Below are positions 8,445 through 16,100 of a DNA stretch of 64,000 nt, piece by piece (the first letter of the stretch is position 1; each line of letters starts with the position of its first letter). Source of the DNA: Loigolactobacillus binensis (GTDB taxonomy: Bacteria; Bacillota; Bacilli; Lactobacillales; Lactobacillaceae); the NCBI RefSeq assembly GCF_005405165.1, contig NZ_BJDN01000008.1, positions 1-64,000 of the forward strand. The letters are read 5' to 3'. The notes beneath the pieces are model-generated. The model was given only the letters and a program-made list of their open reading frames with translations. It was not told the DNA's origin and did no database searches. The position numbers and the translations under genes were made by a program.

Positions 8445-8684
8445 TTAGACCGTCTGCCCATATTGTTGAAATAGACGTTTAACGGCCAAGACTTGGTCCG
8501 CTTGCAGTAATGGTAATAACTGTGGAAAAAGACTGTATTCTAAATATGCCAAAGTCATTTCTCCCGCCTGATACTTAACTAATGCCAAACGTAATAAATC
8601 GGCGACAACTTGCTGGTTTTGTGGCAATGCCCGCGTTACGATTGCTTCTTGAAATTTGACTAATGATTTTGCTGGTCCTGTCAT
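8445..8684 (-). CDS. Small hypothetical protein, helical
   Basis: A 79-residue protein I do not recognise. It is predicted to be mostly helical with no membrane segment; the C-terminal half (LEYSLFPQLLPLLQADQVLAVKRLFQQYGQ) looks like a helical hairpin. ATG at 8684 is chosen because GGGAGG precedes it by 7 bases; the frame extends five codons further upstream without a ribosome site. It lies between a phosphoesterase gene and the yunD promoter in the same orientation. Confidence 0.65.
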   Translation of the reverse strand: MTGPAKSLVKFQEAIVTRALPQNQQVVADLLRLALVKYQAGEMTLAYLEYSLFPQLLPLLQADQVLAVKRLFQQYGQTV

Positions 8685-8767
8685 ACCGATCCCTCCCAAA
8701 ACCTAATTGATTTAAGTTAATGATAATTGAGGGAACATTAAAAATCAATGTGATTACTAATAAAAAA

Positions 8768-9379
8768 CTAATTTTTATTTTGCTGCGCTAATAACGCTTG
8801 TTTCCGCTGATAAATTTCAAAAACTTCTGCAACCGATAAAGGAGTTCCAAATGGTAACTTGTGGGTTAGTAAGTCTAGCTCAGGTGCATCCACACCTACA
8901 TTGATATTTTCCGCCAAAGGCACACTGGAATGGTGAATATGTCCATGTAAATTGATTGTTTGTTTTACGATCCCTAGCATCAACGGATAGTGGGTCATGA
9001 AAAATTGAAAATGGTTTGCCTTGATCAAGACACCAACATCATGGAATAGGAATTTAGGCCGTTTTCCAGTTAATTGCGGATTATTTTTAGCTAAAAATTT
9101 AAATAATGCGCGATTGTCATGATTACCTTTGATGAAAACGATCTGGCCATTTAACTGTTGTAAAATAGCCAACACTTCCTGATTACTAGGATAGTTACTG
9201 GGGTGCATGGCGATATCACCAAGATGATAAACGGTATCACGTTCAGCCACCCGCTGATTCCAGGCCGTAATGATCGCTTGATCCATTTCTTCAACGGTAG
9301 CAAATAATCGTGGTGCAAAATCATTTTGACCTAATAATTGTTCATGAAAAAAATGTGTGTCTGCTGTAAAATATTGCAT
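8768..9379 (-). CDS. Calcineurin-like metallophosphoesterase family protein
   Basis: A 203-residue single-domain phosphoesterase. Metal-binding motifs appear in order: DTHFFHEQLL (residues 6-15), HLGDIAMH (near 53), KGNHDNRALF (near 84), MTHYPLM (near 127) and LHGHIHHSS (near 143). Proteins of this size include phage-type and bis-nucleoside polyphosphate phosphatases; the substrate here is not evident. It sits alone after the tRNA-Asn terminator, with GGGTGAG before ATG. Whether it forms an operon with the 79-residue protein 84 bases downstream is unclear. Confidence 0.88.
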   Translation of the reverse strand: MQYFTADTHFFHEQLLGQNDFAPRLFATVEEMDQAIITAWNQRVAERDTVYHLGDIAMHPSNYPSNQEVLAILQQLNGQIVFIKGNHDNRALFKFLAKNNPQLTGKRPKFLFHDVGVLIKANHFQFFMTHYPLMLGIVKQTINLHGHIHHSSVPLAENINVGVDAPELDLLTHKLPFGTPLSVAEVFEIYQRKQALLAQQNKN

Positions 9380-9481
9380 CTACTCACCCTTTAATACTTT
9401 TACTTCTAGCATAACCTTAATCAAGCAAAAAAGCTGGTCATAATACTTTTAAATGATAATAAATAACCATGTTATTGAATA

Positions 9482-9519
9482 AAAAAAGGTTAAAGCAAAA
9501 TGACTTTTGCCTTAACCTT
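9482..9519 (-). terminator. Terminator after tRNA-Asn
   Basis: The minus strand AAGGTTAAGGCAAAA/TTTTGCTTTAACCTT hairpin (one mismatch, loop about 4 bases) runs into TTTTTTT. It lies 16 bases after the tRNA 3' end. Confidence 0.85.
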
Positions 9520-9534
9520 GATTTCTATGCATGA

Positions 9535-9606
9535 CTGTCCAGGCTGGGTTCGAACCAGCGACCTACGGTTTAACAGACCGGTATTCTACCGCTGAACTAC
9601 TGGACA
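9535..9606 (-). tRNA. tRNA-Asn (anticodon GTT), copy 1
   Basis: The cloverleaf is readable: acceptor TGTCCAG/CTGGACA, D arm GTTC-AGCGGTA-GAAT, anticodon loop CTGTTAA with anticodon GTT, T arm GCTGG-TTCGAAC-CCAGC, discriminator G. CCA is not encoded. The first anticodon-stem pair (C27-U43) is a mismatch. It is identical over its 72 bases to copy 2. Confidence 0.95.
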
Positions 9607-9629
9607 ATATTAACTGATCAACAACTATA

Positions 9630-9658
9630 TTTATACCATGAATTGATTATTAATGCAA
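9630..9658 (-). promoter_or_regulatory. Promoter of tRNA-Asn copy 1
   Basis: Minus strand TTGCAT (9653-9658), 17-base spacer, TATAAA (9630-9635) with TGG before the -10 element, 24 bases from the tRNA 5' end. Confidence 0.65.
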
Positions 9659-9731
9659 GAGATTTTTTAAAAATAGGATTAAATCACTATTTCAAAAACA
9701 AACAGTTGTATAAAAACACAATTCACTGCAA

Positions 9732-9803
9732 CTGTCCAGGCTGGGTTCGAACCAGCGACCTACGGTTTAACAGACCGGTATTCTACCGCTGAACTACTGG
9801 ACA
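9732..9803 (-). tRNA. tRNA-Asn (anticodon GTT), copy 2
   Basis: The same 72 bases as the copy at 9535-9606, including the C27-U43 mismatch and the absence of an encoded CCA. The flanking 125-base spacer is not duplicated apart from the promoter-like sequence. Confidence 0.95.
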
Positions 9804-9824
9804 ATTAATAACTCAACGTATAAA

Positions 9825-9854
9825 TTTATACCATATTTCTCTCATTGTTGTAAA
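9825..9854 (-). promoter_or_regulatory. Promoter of tRNA-Asn copy 2
   Basis: Minus strand TTTACA (9849-9854), 18-base spacer, TATAAA (9825-9830) with TGG before the -10. The -10 block GGTATAAAT is shared with the copy 1 promoter. Confidence 0.65.
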
Positions 9855-9983
9855 GCTTTTTTTTAGTAAAAAATCAGTAAGTTGTTATTTTTATGAATTA
9901 AAATGCCGTCGCCATGCAATTCAGCCACAGTAATTTCTGTGAAATTTTATTTGTTAACTTTAATCTAAACAGAACCATTTAAT

Positions 9984-10289
9984 TTAGCCGACATGATTTT
10001 CACGAATAATCGTGCGGTATTCTGCCTCGCTTTGGGTACCGACCTCTGGTAGCCATTCTTCCCAAGTTGTAAAATTTTCAGCTGGCATAGTAAAATGCTG
10101 ATTTAAATATTGTTCATAGGCAACAACTGCTGTAGAACGTGGAATATTCAATTGAATGATGCGGACTTGTTTGATCATTTTTCGAATCGCCGCTAATTCC
10201 GCCCGACCATTCATCATCATATTACTAATATCCAAGTAGGTAGTGCCATCATTACGCGTAATTTCTTGAATCAAATCAATTGTGATCAA
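9984..10289 (-). CDS. Hypothetical protein, 101 residues
   Basis: A soluble protein not recognised as any family, with no membrane segment and no cysteine. It starts at TTG (ATTGATCACAATTG context) with AGAGG 9 bases upstream; the next in-frame ATG lies 24 codons in, too late to include the conserved-looking N-terminus. It lies 46 bases downstream of the acetyltransferase gene in the same orientation and may be cotranscribed with it. The 180 bases between it and tRNA-Asn copy 2 hold only the tRNA promoter. Confidence 0.55.
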   Translation of the reverse strand: MITIDLIQEITRNDGTTYLDISNMMMNGRAELAAIRKMIKQVRIIQLNIPRSTAVVAYEQYLNQHFTMPAENFTTWEEWLPEVGTQSEAEYRTIIRENHVG

Positions 10290-10335
10290 TCTTGATCGCC
10301 TCTAGTTTAATTTTTAATTATTTCTCTGCCTGATT

Positions 10336-10884
10336 TTACTCCGGAAGCTTAATATCCAGGCCACGAATACAACTATATAGATCAATGTCGCTGAAGCCAG
10401 CAACTGTTTGCTCGTAGCATCGCAGGCGGCCTTCCTTTTGAAAGCCATTATGCCGTAAGACTTGTGCTGAAGCAATATTTTGCGGGAGCACATAGGCCTC
10501 TATACGCTGTAAATTCAGATGTTGAAAAGCATCCGCGACTAGAGCACGGACCAATTCAGTACCTAGCCCTTGACCCCAAGCCGTTGTCTGTAATTCATAG
10601 CCGATCTCAGCACGGCGCAATGCCCAATCAATTTCGTTGTAGCCACAAGTACCGATCAATTGTTGCCGCCACCAAATTCCGTAGCGAACTGCACTATCAC
10701 CGGTAAAAGCCTGTGCAAATAGATCAACCATTTGTTTAGCCTCACCAATCGACTTCATCGGTGTAATATTCATGAACCGCGTCACTTGCGGGTCAGACCA
10801 AAGCGTTAACAACGTTGGTAAATCTTCTTGCTTCAGTGCCTTTAGTTTTAAGTGGACTGTCTGTAATTCTGCCGCTAATTGCAT
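10336..10884 (-). CDS. GNAT family N-acetyltransferase (RimJ/RimL type)
   Basis: A 182-residue acetyltransferase of the ribosomal-protein-alanine acetyltransferase subgroup. The motifs are LKALKQEDLPTLLTLWSDPQVTRFM at the N-terminus, the acetyl-CoA loop region RRAEIGYELQTTAWGQGLGTELVRAL (near 90-115), and the C-terminal NIASAQVLRHNGFQKEGRLR typical of RimJ-like enzymes. The acceptor (protein N-terminus, antibiotic or small amine) is not evident. ATG follows the ribosome site GAGGCGGAAGCG. Confidence 0.85.
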   Translation of the reverse strand: MQLAAELQTVHLKLKALKQEDLPTLLTLWSDPQVTRFMNITPMKSIGEAKQMVDLFAQAFTGDSAVRYGIWWRQQLIGTCGYNEIDWALRRAEIGYELQTTAWGQGLGTELVRALVADAFQHLNLQRIEAYVLPQNIASAQVLRHNGFQKEGRLRCYEQTVAGFSDIDLYSCIRGLDIKLPE

Positions 10885-10967
10885 CGCTTCCGCCTCGCAT
10901 TCAATGCTCTATTCTAAATTGTTTTGATTCGTTTGCCAAGCCCTGTGGCAATGAAAAAATGCACAAA

Positions 10968-11032
10968 AAAACTGAGAGTCCCGTTGCAAAACGACCTAAA
11001 TACCTTTTTAAAAATCTTTAATCCGGGACCCT
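10968..11032 (-). terminator. Second hairpin with T tract, downstream of the small-RNA candidate
   Basis: On the minus strand AGGGTCCCG (11024-11032) pairs with CGGGACTCT (10975-10983) across a 40-base loop. It is followed by CAGTTTTTTTGTGCA. Its tail shares TTTTTGTGCA with the terminator at 11048-11078. It may be a backup terminator or the 3' end of a second small RNA. Confidence 0.5.
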
Positions 11033-11046
11033 AAGATATGATTGCA

Positions 11047-11129
11047 CAAAAATAACCACTGTCTGCGGAACAGTGGTTGGCATAAGAGAGAAAGAGAATT
11101 GATTTAAAGGTAATGATGAAATACCTTAC
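11047..11129 (-). ncRNA. Candidate trans-acting small RNA, about 83 nt
   Basis: A consensus promoter (11136-11164) fires into a stretch with no reading frame. The predicted RNA has a 5' hairpin (AAGGTA/TACCTT, 9-base loop, 11107-11127), then a pyrimidine-only-like linker at 11083-11100 (CTCTTTCTCTCTT), then a perfect 9-bp terminator hairpin and T tract. A structured 5' end, an exposed CU-rich seed and a terminator is the usual build of Gram-positive regulatory RNAs that pair with Shine-Dalgarno sites. It is not a family I recognise. Confidence 0.55.
11048..11078 (-). terminator. Terminator of the small-RNA candidate
   Basis: Minus strand AACCACTGT/ACAGTGGTT perfect 9-bp stem, 7-base loop TCCGCAG, followed by ATTTTTG. 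Confidence 0.85.
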
Positions 11130-11135
11130 AACATG

Positions 11136-11164
11136 AATATAACCGTTTAAATTGCTAATGTCAA
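11136..11164 (-). promoter_or_regulatory. Promoter of the small-RNA candidate
   Basis: Minus strand TTGACA (11159-11164), exact 17-base spacer, TATATT (11136-11141). It lies directly after the terminator of the upstream operon, so it starts a new transcript. Confidence 0.7.
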
Positions 11165-11198
11165 TGAATTTTTGAAACTGTTTTCATTTAGATTAAAA

Positions 11199-11233
11199 TA
11201 AAAACGCCTACTGGGTGTGTGTAGACGTTTTTA
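11199..11233 (-). terminator. Terminator of the nucleoside hydrolase operon
   Basis: Minus strand AAAACGTCTAC/GTAGGCGTTTT stem (one G-T pair), 9-base loop, then TTTTTATTTT. It lies about 145 bases after the stop of the 115-residue gene; nothing coding is seen between 11234 and 11379. Confidence 0.8.
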
Positions 11234-11379
11234 CCCGTATTAATCAAGTAACGATCAACCGGTTTTAACACATTGTGTTAGAGGAAATAAATAAATGGTT
11301 AATTAGAAGATAACATTTTGATGTGAATTTGTCTAGTCTATTTTTAATTAAAAGGTGATTTTTCTAATTAAATTCAAAT

Positions 11380-11727
11380 TTAATGTTCAGTTAACCAAAC
11401 CGTTTCCGCTTCACTGGCCAGTGGCGCCGTTAGCCTGAAAGTTTGTACAAACTTATACTGACGCAGTTGACGTAGACCTTTTTCTAAATCTGTAAATTGT
11501 TTAGCCGTCACTGTTGAAATATATGATCCAGTTACATATTTCCCTTGATATTCAACTTTTAGTGTCAATTTATCGGTTGTTGCTTTAATTGGATGATTAA
11601 ACCCAACCTGAGTTATAGCTGTTTTAGCAACAGGAATCAACACAAAGATCAATACGCCACCGGTTTGCGGATCATCCTTTTCAATCAATTCACGTAAGTC
11701 AGTTTCATTAGTTACTACTAATTGCAT
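11380..11727 (-). CDS. Hypothetical protein at the end of the nucleoside operon
   Basis: A 115-residue soluble protein of mixed strand/helix character that I do not recognise. It is the last gene of the rihA-rpiA-rihB run, 23 bases after the second hydrolase, so a role linked to nucleoside use is possible but unproven. ATG at 11727 has AAGGGA 8 bases upstream; an ATG three codons earlier sits inside the ribosome site and is rejected. Confidence 0.65.
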   Translation of the reverse strand: MQLVVTNETDLRELIEKDDPQTGGVLIFVLIPVAKTAITQVGFNHPIKATTDKLTLKVEYQGKYVTGSYISTVTAKQFTDLEKGLRQLRQYKFVQTFRLTAPLASEAETVWLTEH

Positions 11728-11750
11728 CTTAAGCATCCCTTTTCTTTTGA

Positions 11751-12686
11751 CTAATCAAAAGCATGTAGGCACTGTTTTAGCAAGGCAACAAATTGTTCAC
11801 GTTGAATGTCTAAAAGAATTTCGGCATTGACCGGCTTACCAGTTAGCGAATAATAGTCGACGATTGTTTGACCACGAGTCAATGCACCTGTCGTTTCAAT
11901 GTCTAAGTTACGTTTAACACTACTAAATAAACTTGGTTCGATCAACCAGGCAAGCGTACACGGATCATGAACCGGGGTGCCCTTAAATCCCCATTTTGGT
12001 TGTTTATAGTAGATATGATAAAAGTCTAATAATTCAGCAACGGCTTTAGCTACTGGGTTAGCAATCGCACGAAAAGCCGCAACATCTGCTGCTAAAATTT
12101 GTGCTTTATGGGTCACATCTAAACCAGCCATCACCAACGGAATTCCGGCGTCGATCACGATTTTAGCTGCCTCTGGATCAACAAACATATTGAATTCAAC
12201 TTGGGGGGTCCAATTACCTAGCCCCATCGCACCACCCATAAAGACGATCTGATCAATTTTGACCTTTAATTCAGGATGAACAGATAAAAATAAGGCAGCA
12301 TTGGTCATTGGCCCGGTAACAACTAAGGTAACTGGCGTTGAACTGGCGCGCAGTGTTTTAGCAATTAGTTCAACAGCCGGAATAGGTTGGGGGGCAAAAC
12401 CCGGCTCTGGTAAGGTTGTGCCGTCTAAACCTGTTTCACCATGAACACTAGCCGCAACTTGTAGTTCCTGTAACAGTGGTTTTTGGTTGCCACCAGCTAC
12501 CGGAATATCAGTCCGCCCTAATAGCGTTAGCATTCGTAAAACGTTATTCAAAGTTTTCTGCGGTGTTTGGTTACCAGCGGAAGCGGTGACCGCTAATAAA
12601 TCAATTTTGGGTGAGGCAACCGCCATCATCAATGCAATTGCATCATCATGGCCGGGATCACAGTCTAAAATAATCTTTTTTGCCAT
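11751..12686 (-). CDS. Nucleoside hydrolase (inosine/uridine-preferring family)
   Basis: A 311-residue hydrolase that splits ribonucleosides into base and ribose. The Ca2+-binding and catalytic cluster [12 protein letters not shown] is at residues 8-19, followed by VTASAGN, the [12 protein letters not shown] and [26 protein letters not shown] blocks, and the C-terminal HDPCTLAWL, which carries the leaving-group/metal residues. It pairs with a second paralogue (13432-14391), which differs strongly outside the motifs and so probably prefers other nucleosides. ATG follows GGAGG; the ribosome site is 29 bases after the rpiA stop. Confidence 0.92.
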   Translation of the reverse strand: MAKKIILDCDPGHDDAIALMMAVASPKIDLLAVTASAGNQTPQKTLNNVLRMLTLLGRTDIPVAGGNQKPLLQELQVAASVHGETGLDGTTLPEPGFAPQPIPAVELIAKTLRASSTPVTLVVTGPMTNAALFLSVHPELKVKIDQIVFMGGAMGLGNWTPQVEFNMFVDPEAAKIVIDAGIPLVMAGLDVTHKAQILAADVAAFRAIANPVAKAVAELLDFYHIYYKQPKWGFKGTPVHDPCTLAWLIEPSLFSSVKRNLDIETTGALTRGQTIVDYYSLTGKPVNAEILLDIQREQFVALLKQCLHAFD

Positions 12687-12715
12687 TTTTATTGGTCCTC
12701 CTTTCAGCTAAACGT

Positions 12716-13420
12716 TTAGAGACTGCGGTAACATGGTCGTTGTGGTGCTTTAAGTACTTTCGGACCATCTGCATAACCTACGATCACCGTATTGACCACA
12801 TTCAAAAATAAACCGTGTTCCACCACCCCAACTTGCTGATTCAAATAGCGGGCCAGCTGAAATGGATCGCCAATTTGGCCTAAATGAAGATCAATAACGT
12901 AATTTTTCGAATCAGTTAAGACCCTTTGGCCATCCTTTTCCCGAAAGGCCGGCTGTAAACTATCGGCGGCTAAGCGCTTAAACAGCTGTTGACTGCCATA
13001 AGGAATAACTTCTAATGGCAAAGGAAAACTACCCAGTTTAGGCGCCATTTTTGACTCATCTACGATCCACATGTTGCGTTTAGAATTAATGGCCACAATT
13101 TTTTCGAATAAATGTGCAGCGCCACCACCCTTGATTCCTTGGAAATTGGCATCAATTTGATCGGCTCCATCGATAGTCAGATCAATATGATCAACTTCAT
13201 CAACTGCCTTGATCGGAATACCTAATTGCCGACCTTGCTCAGCGGTACGATCAGAAGTAGGTACCCCTACGATCTTCAAACCTTCGGCAGCAACGCGGCG
13301 GCCAAGAGCATCGACCATAAATTTAACCGTACTGCCAGTGCCTAAACCGACCACCATGCCATCATCAACATAAGTTGCGGCTAAATCGCCGACCATTTTT
13401 TTCAGTTCATCTTGTGTCAT
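12716..13420 (-). CDS. rpiA: Ribose-5-phosphate isomerase A
   Basis: A 234-residue RpiA, which interconverts ribose-5-phosphate and ribulose-5-phosphate. Motifs: [19 protein letters not shown] (phosphate binding, from residue 24), DGADQID (catalytic aspartates, near 86), [14 protein letters not shown] (catalytic Lys/Glu region, near 98), and [13 protein letters not shown] near the end. It lies between two nucleoside hydrolase genes, so the operon can pass ribose released from nucleosides into the pentose phosphate route once it is phosphorylated; no ribokinase gene is in the window. ATG follows GGGGAAAATT. Confidence 0.95.
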   Translation of the reverse strand: MTQDELKKMVGDLAATYVDDGMVVGLGTGSTVKFMVDALGRRVAAEGLKIVGVPTSDRTAEQGRQLGIPIKAVDEVDHIDLTIDGADQIDANFQGIKGGGAAHLFEKIVAINSKRNMWIVDESKMAPKLGSFPLPLEVIPYGSQQLFKRLAADSLQPAFREKDGQRVLTDSKNYVIDLHLGQIGDPFQLARYLNQQVGVVEHGLFLNVVNTVIVGYADGPKVLKAPQRPCYRSL

Positions 13421-13431
13421 AATTTTCCCCT

Positions 13432-14391
13432 TTACTGTTGTGCGAATAAGGCCGTCAAACGATGCATAAACCGGTGCAAATAACCAGGCACATCAACGTT
13501 CACTGCAACATTAACGTTAGTTGTTGCCTGATTCAGCCGCTCAACGTCCCCCACTGTCCGGGCCGCAAATGGCGCTACCGTCTCAACCTTCATGTTTAAG
13601 CCGATAGTTTGGACTAAACTAGGATCAATTGCCACACCAACTGCTAAAGGATCATGCAGCGCACACCCATGTAATTGTGGATTTAAAGCCGCATACGCGT
13701 CGATATAATAGTCAACAATGTTGGCAAACGCCACACTGGCCTTGGTTCCCAGATCACGCCATAATTGCGTTTCCTGTTTAGTCAATAGGGTACGTAAAGT
13801 GACATCTAAGCCAACCATTGTCAAATCAAATTGACTGCGCAACACCTGATCTGCAGCGGCTGGATCCTGATTAATATTGGCTTCGCCAACTTCCGTAACG
13901 TTTCCAGGAACAGTTAGTGCCCCACCCATAAAGGTTACATTGCCAACCAAGGCCGTGATCTCAGGTGCTTTCTTCAAAGCTGCGGCCAGATTAGTCATTG
14001 GTCCAGTTGGCACAATGATCAGATCATCACCGTATTGGTGTGCAGATTCAATCAAAAAATCAACGGCCGTCGTGCTTTCAACGGCACGTTGTGCAGGTGG
14101 TAAAATGACTTCACCGATTCCGTTAACACCATGAATGTCTTTACTAACCTGCATCACATCAAAATGATCGGTTGTTGACGAATGCGGTAACCCTAAATAA
14201 ACCGGAATATCAGTTCGCCCAAGTAATTCCAAAATTTGCAAACTATTCTGGCCTGCTTGTGTCGTAATCACATTTCCGTAAGTACTGGTGATCCCGATCA
14301 AATCAACTTCTTCACTCGCTAATGCATAAGCAATTGCCAGCGAATCATCGATCCCAGTATCAAGATCAAGGATCATTTTCTTTTGCGCCAT
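13432..14391 (-). CDS. Nucleoside hydrolase, first gene of the operon
   Basis: A 319-residue member of the inosine-uridine hydrolase family. It has [16 protein letters not shown] in place of the classical DxDPGxDDA (the Pro is Thr), then [47 protein letters not shown] and [12 protein letters not shown]. The hydrophobic C-terminus ([16 protein letters not shown]) follows a VNVAVNVD strand. Preference may be for pyrimidine nucleosides, as in RihA/B-like proteins; this is inference. ATG at 14391 follows AGAGGG; a start six codons earlier lacks a ribosome site. Confidence 0.9.
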   Translation of the reverse strand: MAQKKMILDLDTGIDDSLAIAYALASEEVDLIGITSTYGNVITTQAGQNSLQILELLGRTDIPVYLGLPHSSTTDHFDVMQVSKDIHGVNGIGEVILPPAQRAVESTTAVDFLIESAHQYGDDLIIVPTGPMTNLAAALKKAPEITALVGNVTFMGGALTVPGNVTEVGEANINQDPAAADQVLRSQFDLTMVGLDVTLRTLLTKQETQLWRDLGTKASVAFANIVDYYIDAYAALNPQLHGCALHDPLAVGVAIDPSLVQTIGLNMKVETVAPFAARTVGDVERLNQATTNVNVAVNVDVPGYLHRFMHRLTALFAQQ

Positions 14392-14422
14392 TTTTATTCC
14401 CTCTTTCATTGCCCCCGACCTT

Positions 14423-14436
14423 AATTAAGCTTAATT
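14423..14436. repeat. Perfect 14-base palindrome in the leader of the nucleoside operon
   Basis: AATTAAGCTTAATT is its own reverse complement and lies between the promoter (14485-14513) and the hydrolase start, where a repressor would block transcription. The binding protein is unknown. Confidence 0.5.
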
Positions 14437-14484
14437 CGGTACAGACGGCAATTTTTAACTGCCAAGCTATTCGTACTCACAAAA

Positions 14485-14513
14485 AGCATAGCATAGCCGC
14501 GCCGCTATTTCAA
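14485..14513 (-). promoter_or_regulatory. Promoter of the nucleoside hydrolase operon
   Basis: Minus strand TTGAAA (14508-14513), 17-base spacer, TATGCT (14485-14490), about 95 bases upstream of the hydrolase start. Confidence 0.65.
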
Positions 14514-14518
14514 TTTGC

Positions 14519-14534
14519 CAAGAAAGCGTTTTAA
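14519..14534. promoter_or_regulatory. cre-like site upstream of the nucleoside operon promoter
   Basis: AAGAAAGCGTTTTAA matches the CcpA operator pattern WTGNAANCGNWNNCA at all but two positions. It lies just upstream of the -35 element. ccpA itself is in this window. Confidence 0.45.
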
Positions 14535-14543
14535 TGGCCTATC

Positions 14544-14577
14544 AAAAAAAGAGTTAGCCACCATGGACTAACTCAAA
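14544..14577 (-). terminator. Terminator after nupC
   Basis: Minus strand GAGTTAG/CTAACTC stem around TCCATGGTGG, followed by TTTTTTT. It separates nupC from the hydrolase operon. Confidence 0.85.
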
Positions 14578-14669
14578 TACGCTAGTGCATCAACTTAACC
14601 TGTAATCGGTTTTCTTACGCTCAAATTGAAAGGCTATCTAAGAATACCTTGCAATTACGATTATCCCAA

Positions 14670-15896
14670 TTACCAAACAAAGACCCCAACGATTCCAGCT
14701 GAAAGTAAGGAAACTAAGATCCCAGAAAGTAGCAAGTAGCCAACATTGGCTGAGATCAAATCATTCTTCTCCTTATCAACCAAGCCCTTGAAGGCCCCGA
14801 TGATCATCCCCACGGTGGAGAAATTTGCAAATGAAGTCAAGAAAACGGTCAACATTGCCTTGAAATGAGGAGCATAATTATTGATGGAGCCAGTCACTTT
14901 ACCCATAACAACAAATTCATTGGTCACTAATTTTGTTCCCATAAATTGGGCAAACTTAAAGGCGTCATCAACACTCAAACCAGTTAACCAGGCAAATGGG
15001 AACATAATGATGCCTAGAATATGTTCTAAAGTCAACCATGGATTGACCAACATTAAAATCTTATCGATCAAGGCAGCTAAGGCAACGAAGGCAATTACGT
15101 TTGCTGCAATGATCAAGATCAAGCGACCAGCACCTAGAATTGAGTCACCTAAGAAAGAGAAGAATGGTTCTTTTTTAGCGGGACCATCCGTTTCATTAGC
15201 TGCTGCGTTACTTCCAGTCATTCGTGCAATTGTATCTTCTTCTGGTGTGACCGTCAGTGGATTTAATAAATTAGTAACGATAATGGCATTGATAATATTG
15301 ATCGGCACCGCAGTCAAAATATACTGCCCGGGCATCATTTGTGTATAAGAACCCAGAATCGAGGCGGTTACGCAACTCATTGACATCATTGCCAAAGTCA
15401 GATCACGTTCAGCCTTCATTTGTTTCAATTGTAAGCTAGAAACGGCTAAGGCTTCCGTATTACCTAAAAACATCATTTCAACCGCAAAAAATGATTCAAA
15501 TTTTGGTTGTCCTGTGATCACCGCTAACCCGCGGCCGATCCATTTAATAATAAAAGGTAAAATTCCAATATAAGTTAAAATATCAAATAATGGCACAATT
15601 AGTAGAATAGGTAATAACGCACTAGTAACAAAGTCCATTTGTTTAACGTGGACCCAGCTGGAGAGGGCAAAGGCAATCCCCTGATAAGCCACGGCAACTA
15701 ACCAGTTAAAGCCCTCGGCAGCGCCTTTGACAATGTCCGTACCAACTGAAAAACTAGTAAAGAACCAAGCTAAAACTAAATTTAAAACTAACATCAAAAT
15801 AATCGAACGCCACTTGATATTGTGTCGATTCTTAGAAAACGCAAATGCAATTACAAGGAAGACAAAAATCCCGATAATATTGACAACTAAGTACAT
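14670..15896 (-). CDS. nupC: Concentrative nucleoside transporter (CNT/NupC family)
   Basis: A 408-residue inner membrane symporter that imports nucleosides with H+ or Na+. It has the CNT gate region (VPLFDILTYIGILPFIIKWIGRG), the FFAVEMMFLGNTEALAVSSLQL block with the substrate-binding Glu/Asn, and the C-terminal EFVVMG and SINNYAPHFKAMLTVFLTSFANFSTVGMIIGAF block. About ten hydrophobic segments are visible. The frame extends 42 codons further upstream, but ATG at 15896 has AGAAGGAT before it and gives the normal NupC N-terminus. It supplies substrate to the hydrolases downstream but has its own terminator. Confidence 0.93.
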   Translation of the reverse strand: MYLVVNIIGIFVFLVIAFAFSKNRHNIKWRSIILMLVLNLVLAWFFTSFSVGTDIVKGAAEGFNWLVAVAYQGIAFALSSWVHVKQMDFVTSALLPILLIVPLFDILTYIGILPFIIKWIGRGLAVITGQPKFESFFAVEMMFLGNTEALAVSSLQLKQMKAERDLTLAMMSMSCVTASILGSYTQMMPGQYILTAVPINIINAIIVTNLLNPLTVTPEEDTIARMTGSNAAANETDGPAKKEPFFSFLGDSILGAGRLILIIAANVIAFVALAALIDKILMLVNPWLTLEHILGIIMFPFAWLTGLSVDDAFKFAQFMGTKLVTNEFVVMGKVTGSINNYAPHFKAMLTVFLTSFANFSTVGMIIGAFKGLVDKEKNDLISANVGYLLLSGILVSLLSAGIVGVFVW

Positions 15897-16033
15897 CCCA
15901 TATCCTTCTTTCTTTTTATGTTGACTGTTGTCCTGGCCGGCCCTCCCTTCAAAGCTCCAACTTGAGCAGTAATCTGAAAATAGTATACTAGAAAAGCACA
16001 GGGAAAGACAGCACTTTTCCATCGTCAGTTGAG

Positions 16034-16063
16034 TTTACATTCAATTTGCAAATCGGCTATACT
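16034..16063 (+). promoter_or_regulatory. Candidate promoter for the glycerophosphodiesterase gene
   Basis: TTTACA, 18-base spacer, TATACT (16058-16063), 37 bases before the TTG start. Confidence 0.5.
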
Positions 16064-16100
16064 AGTCATATTAATCTTTTAGGAATGTGGTTTTCGACAA

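Noticed and set aside
11030..11095. Short ATG frame in the small-RNA candidate, beginning in the CU-rich linker
   Set aside because: It is preceded by pyrimidines only, so no ribosome site, and runs through both the terminator and beyond.
14881..15348. 155-codon open frame on the plus strand inside nupC
   Set aside because: It lies antisense to conserved CNT motifs, has no ribosome site, and its composition is that of a shadow frame.
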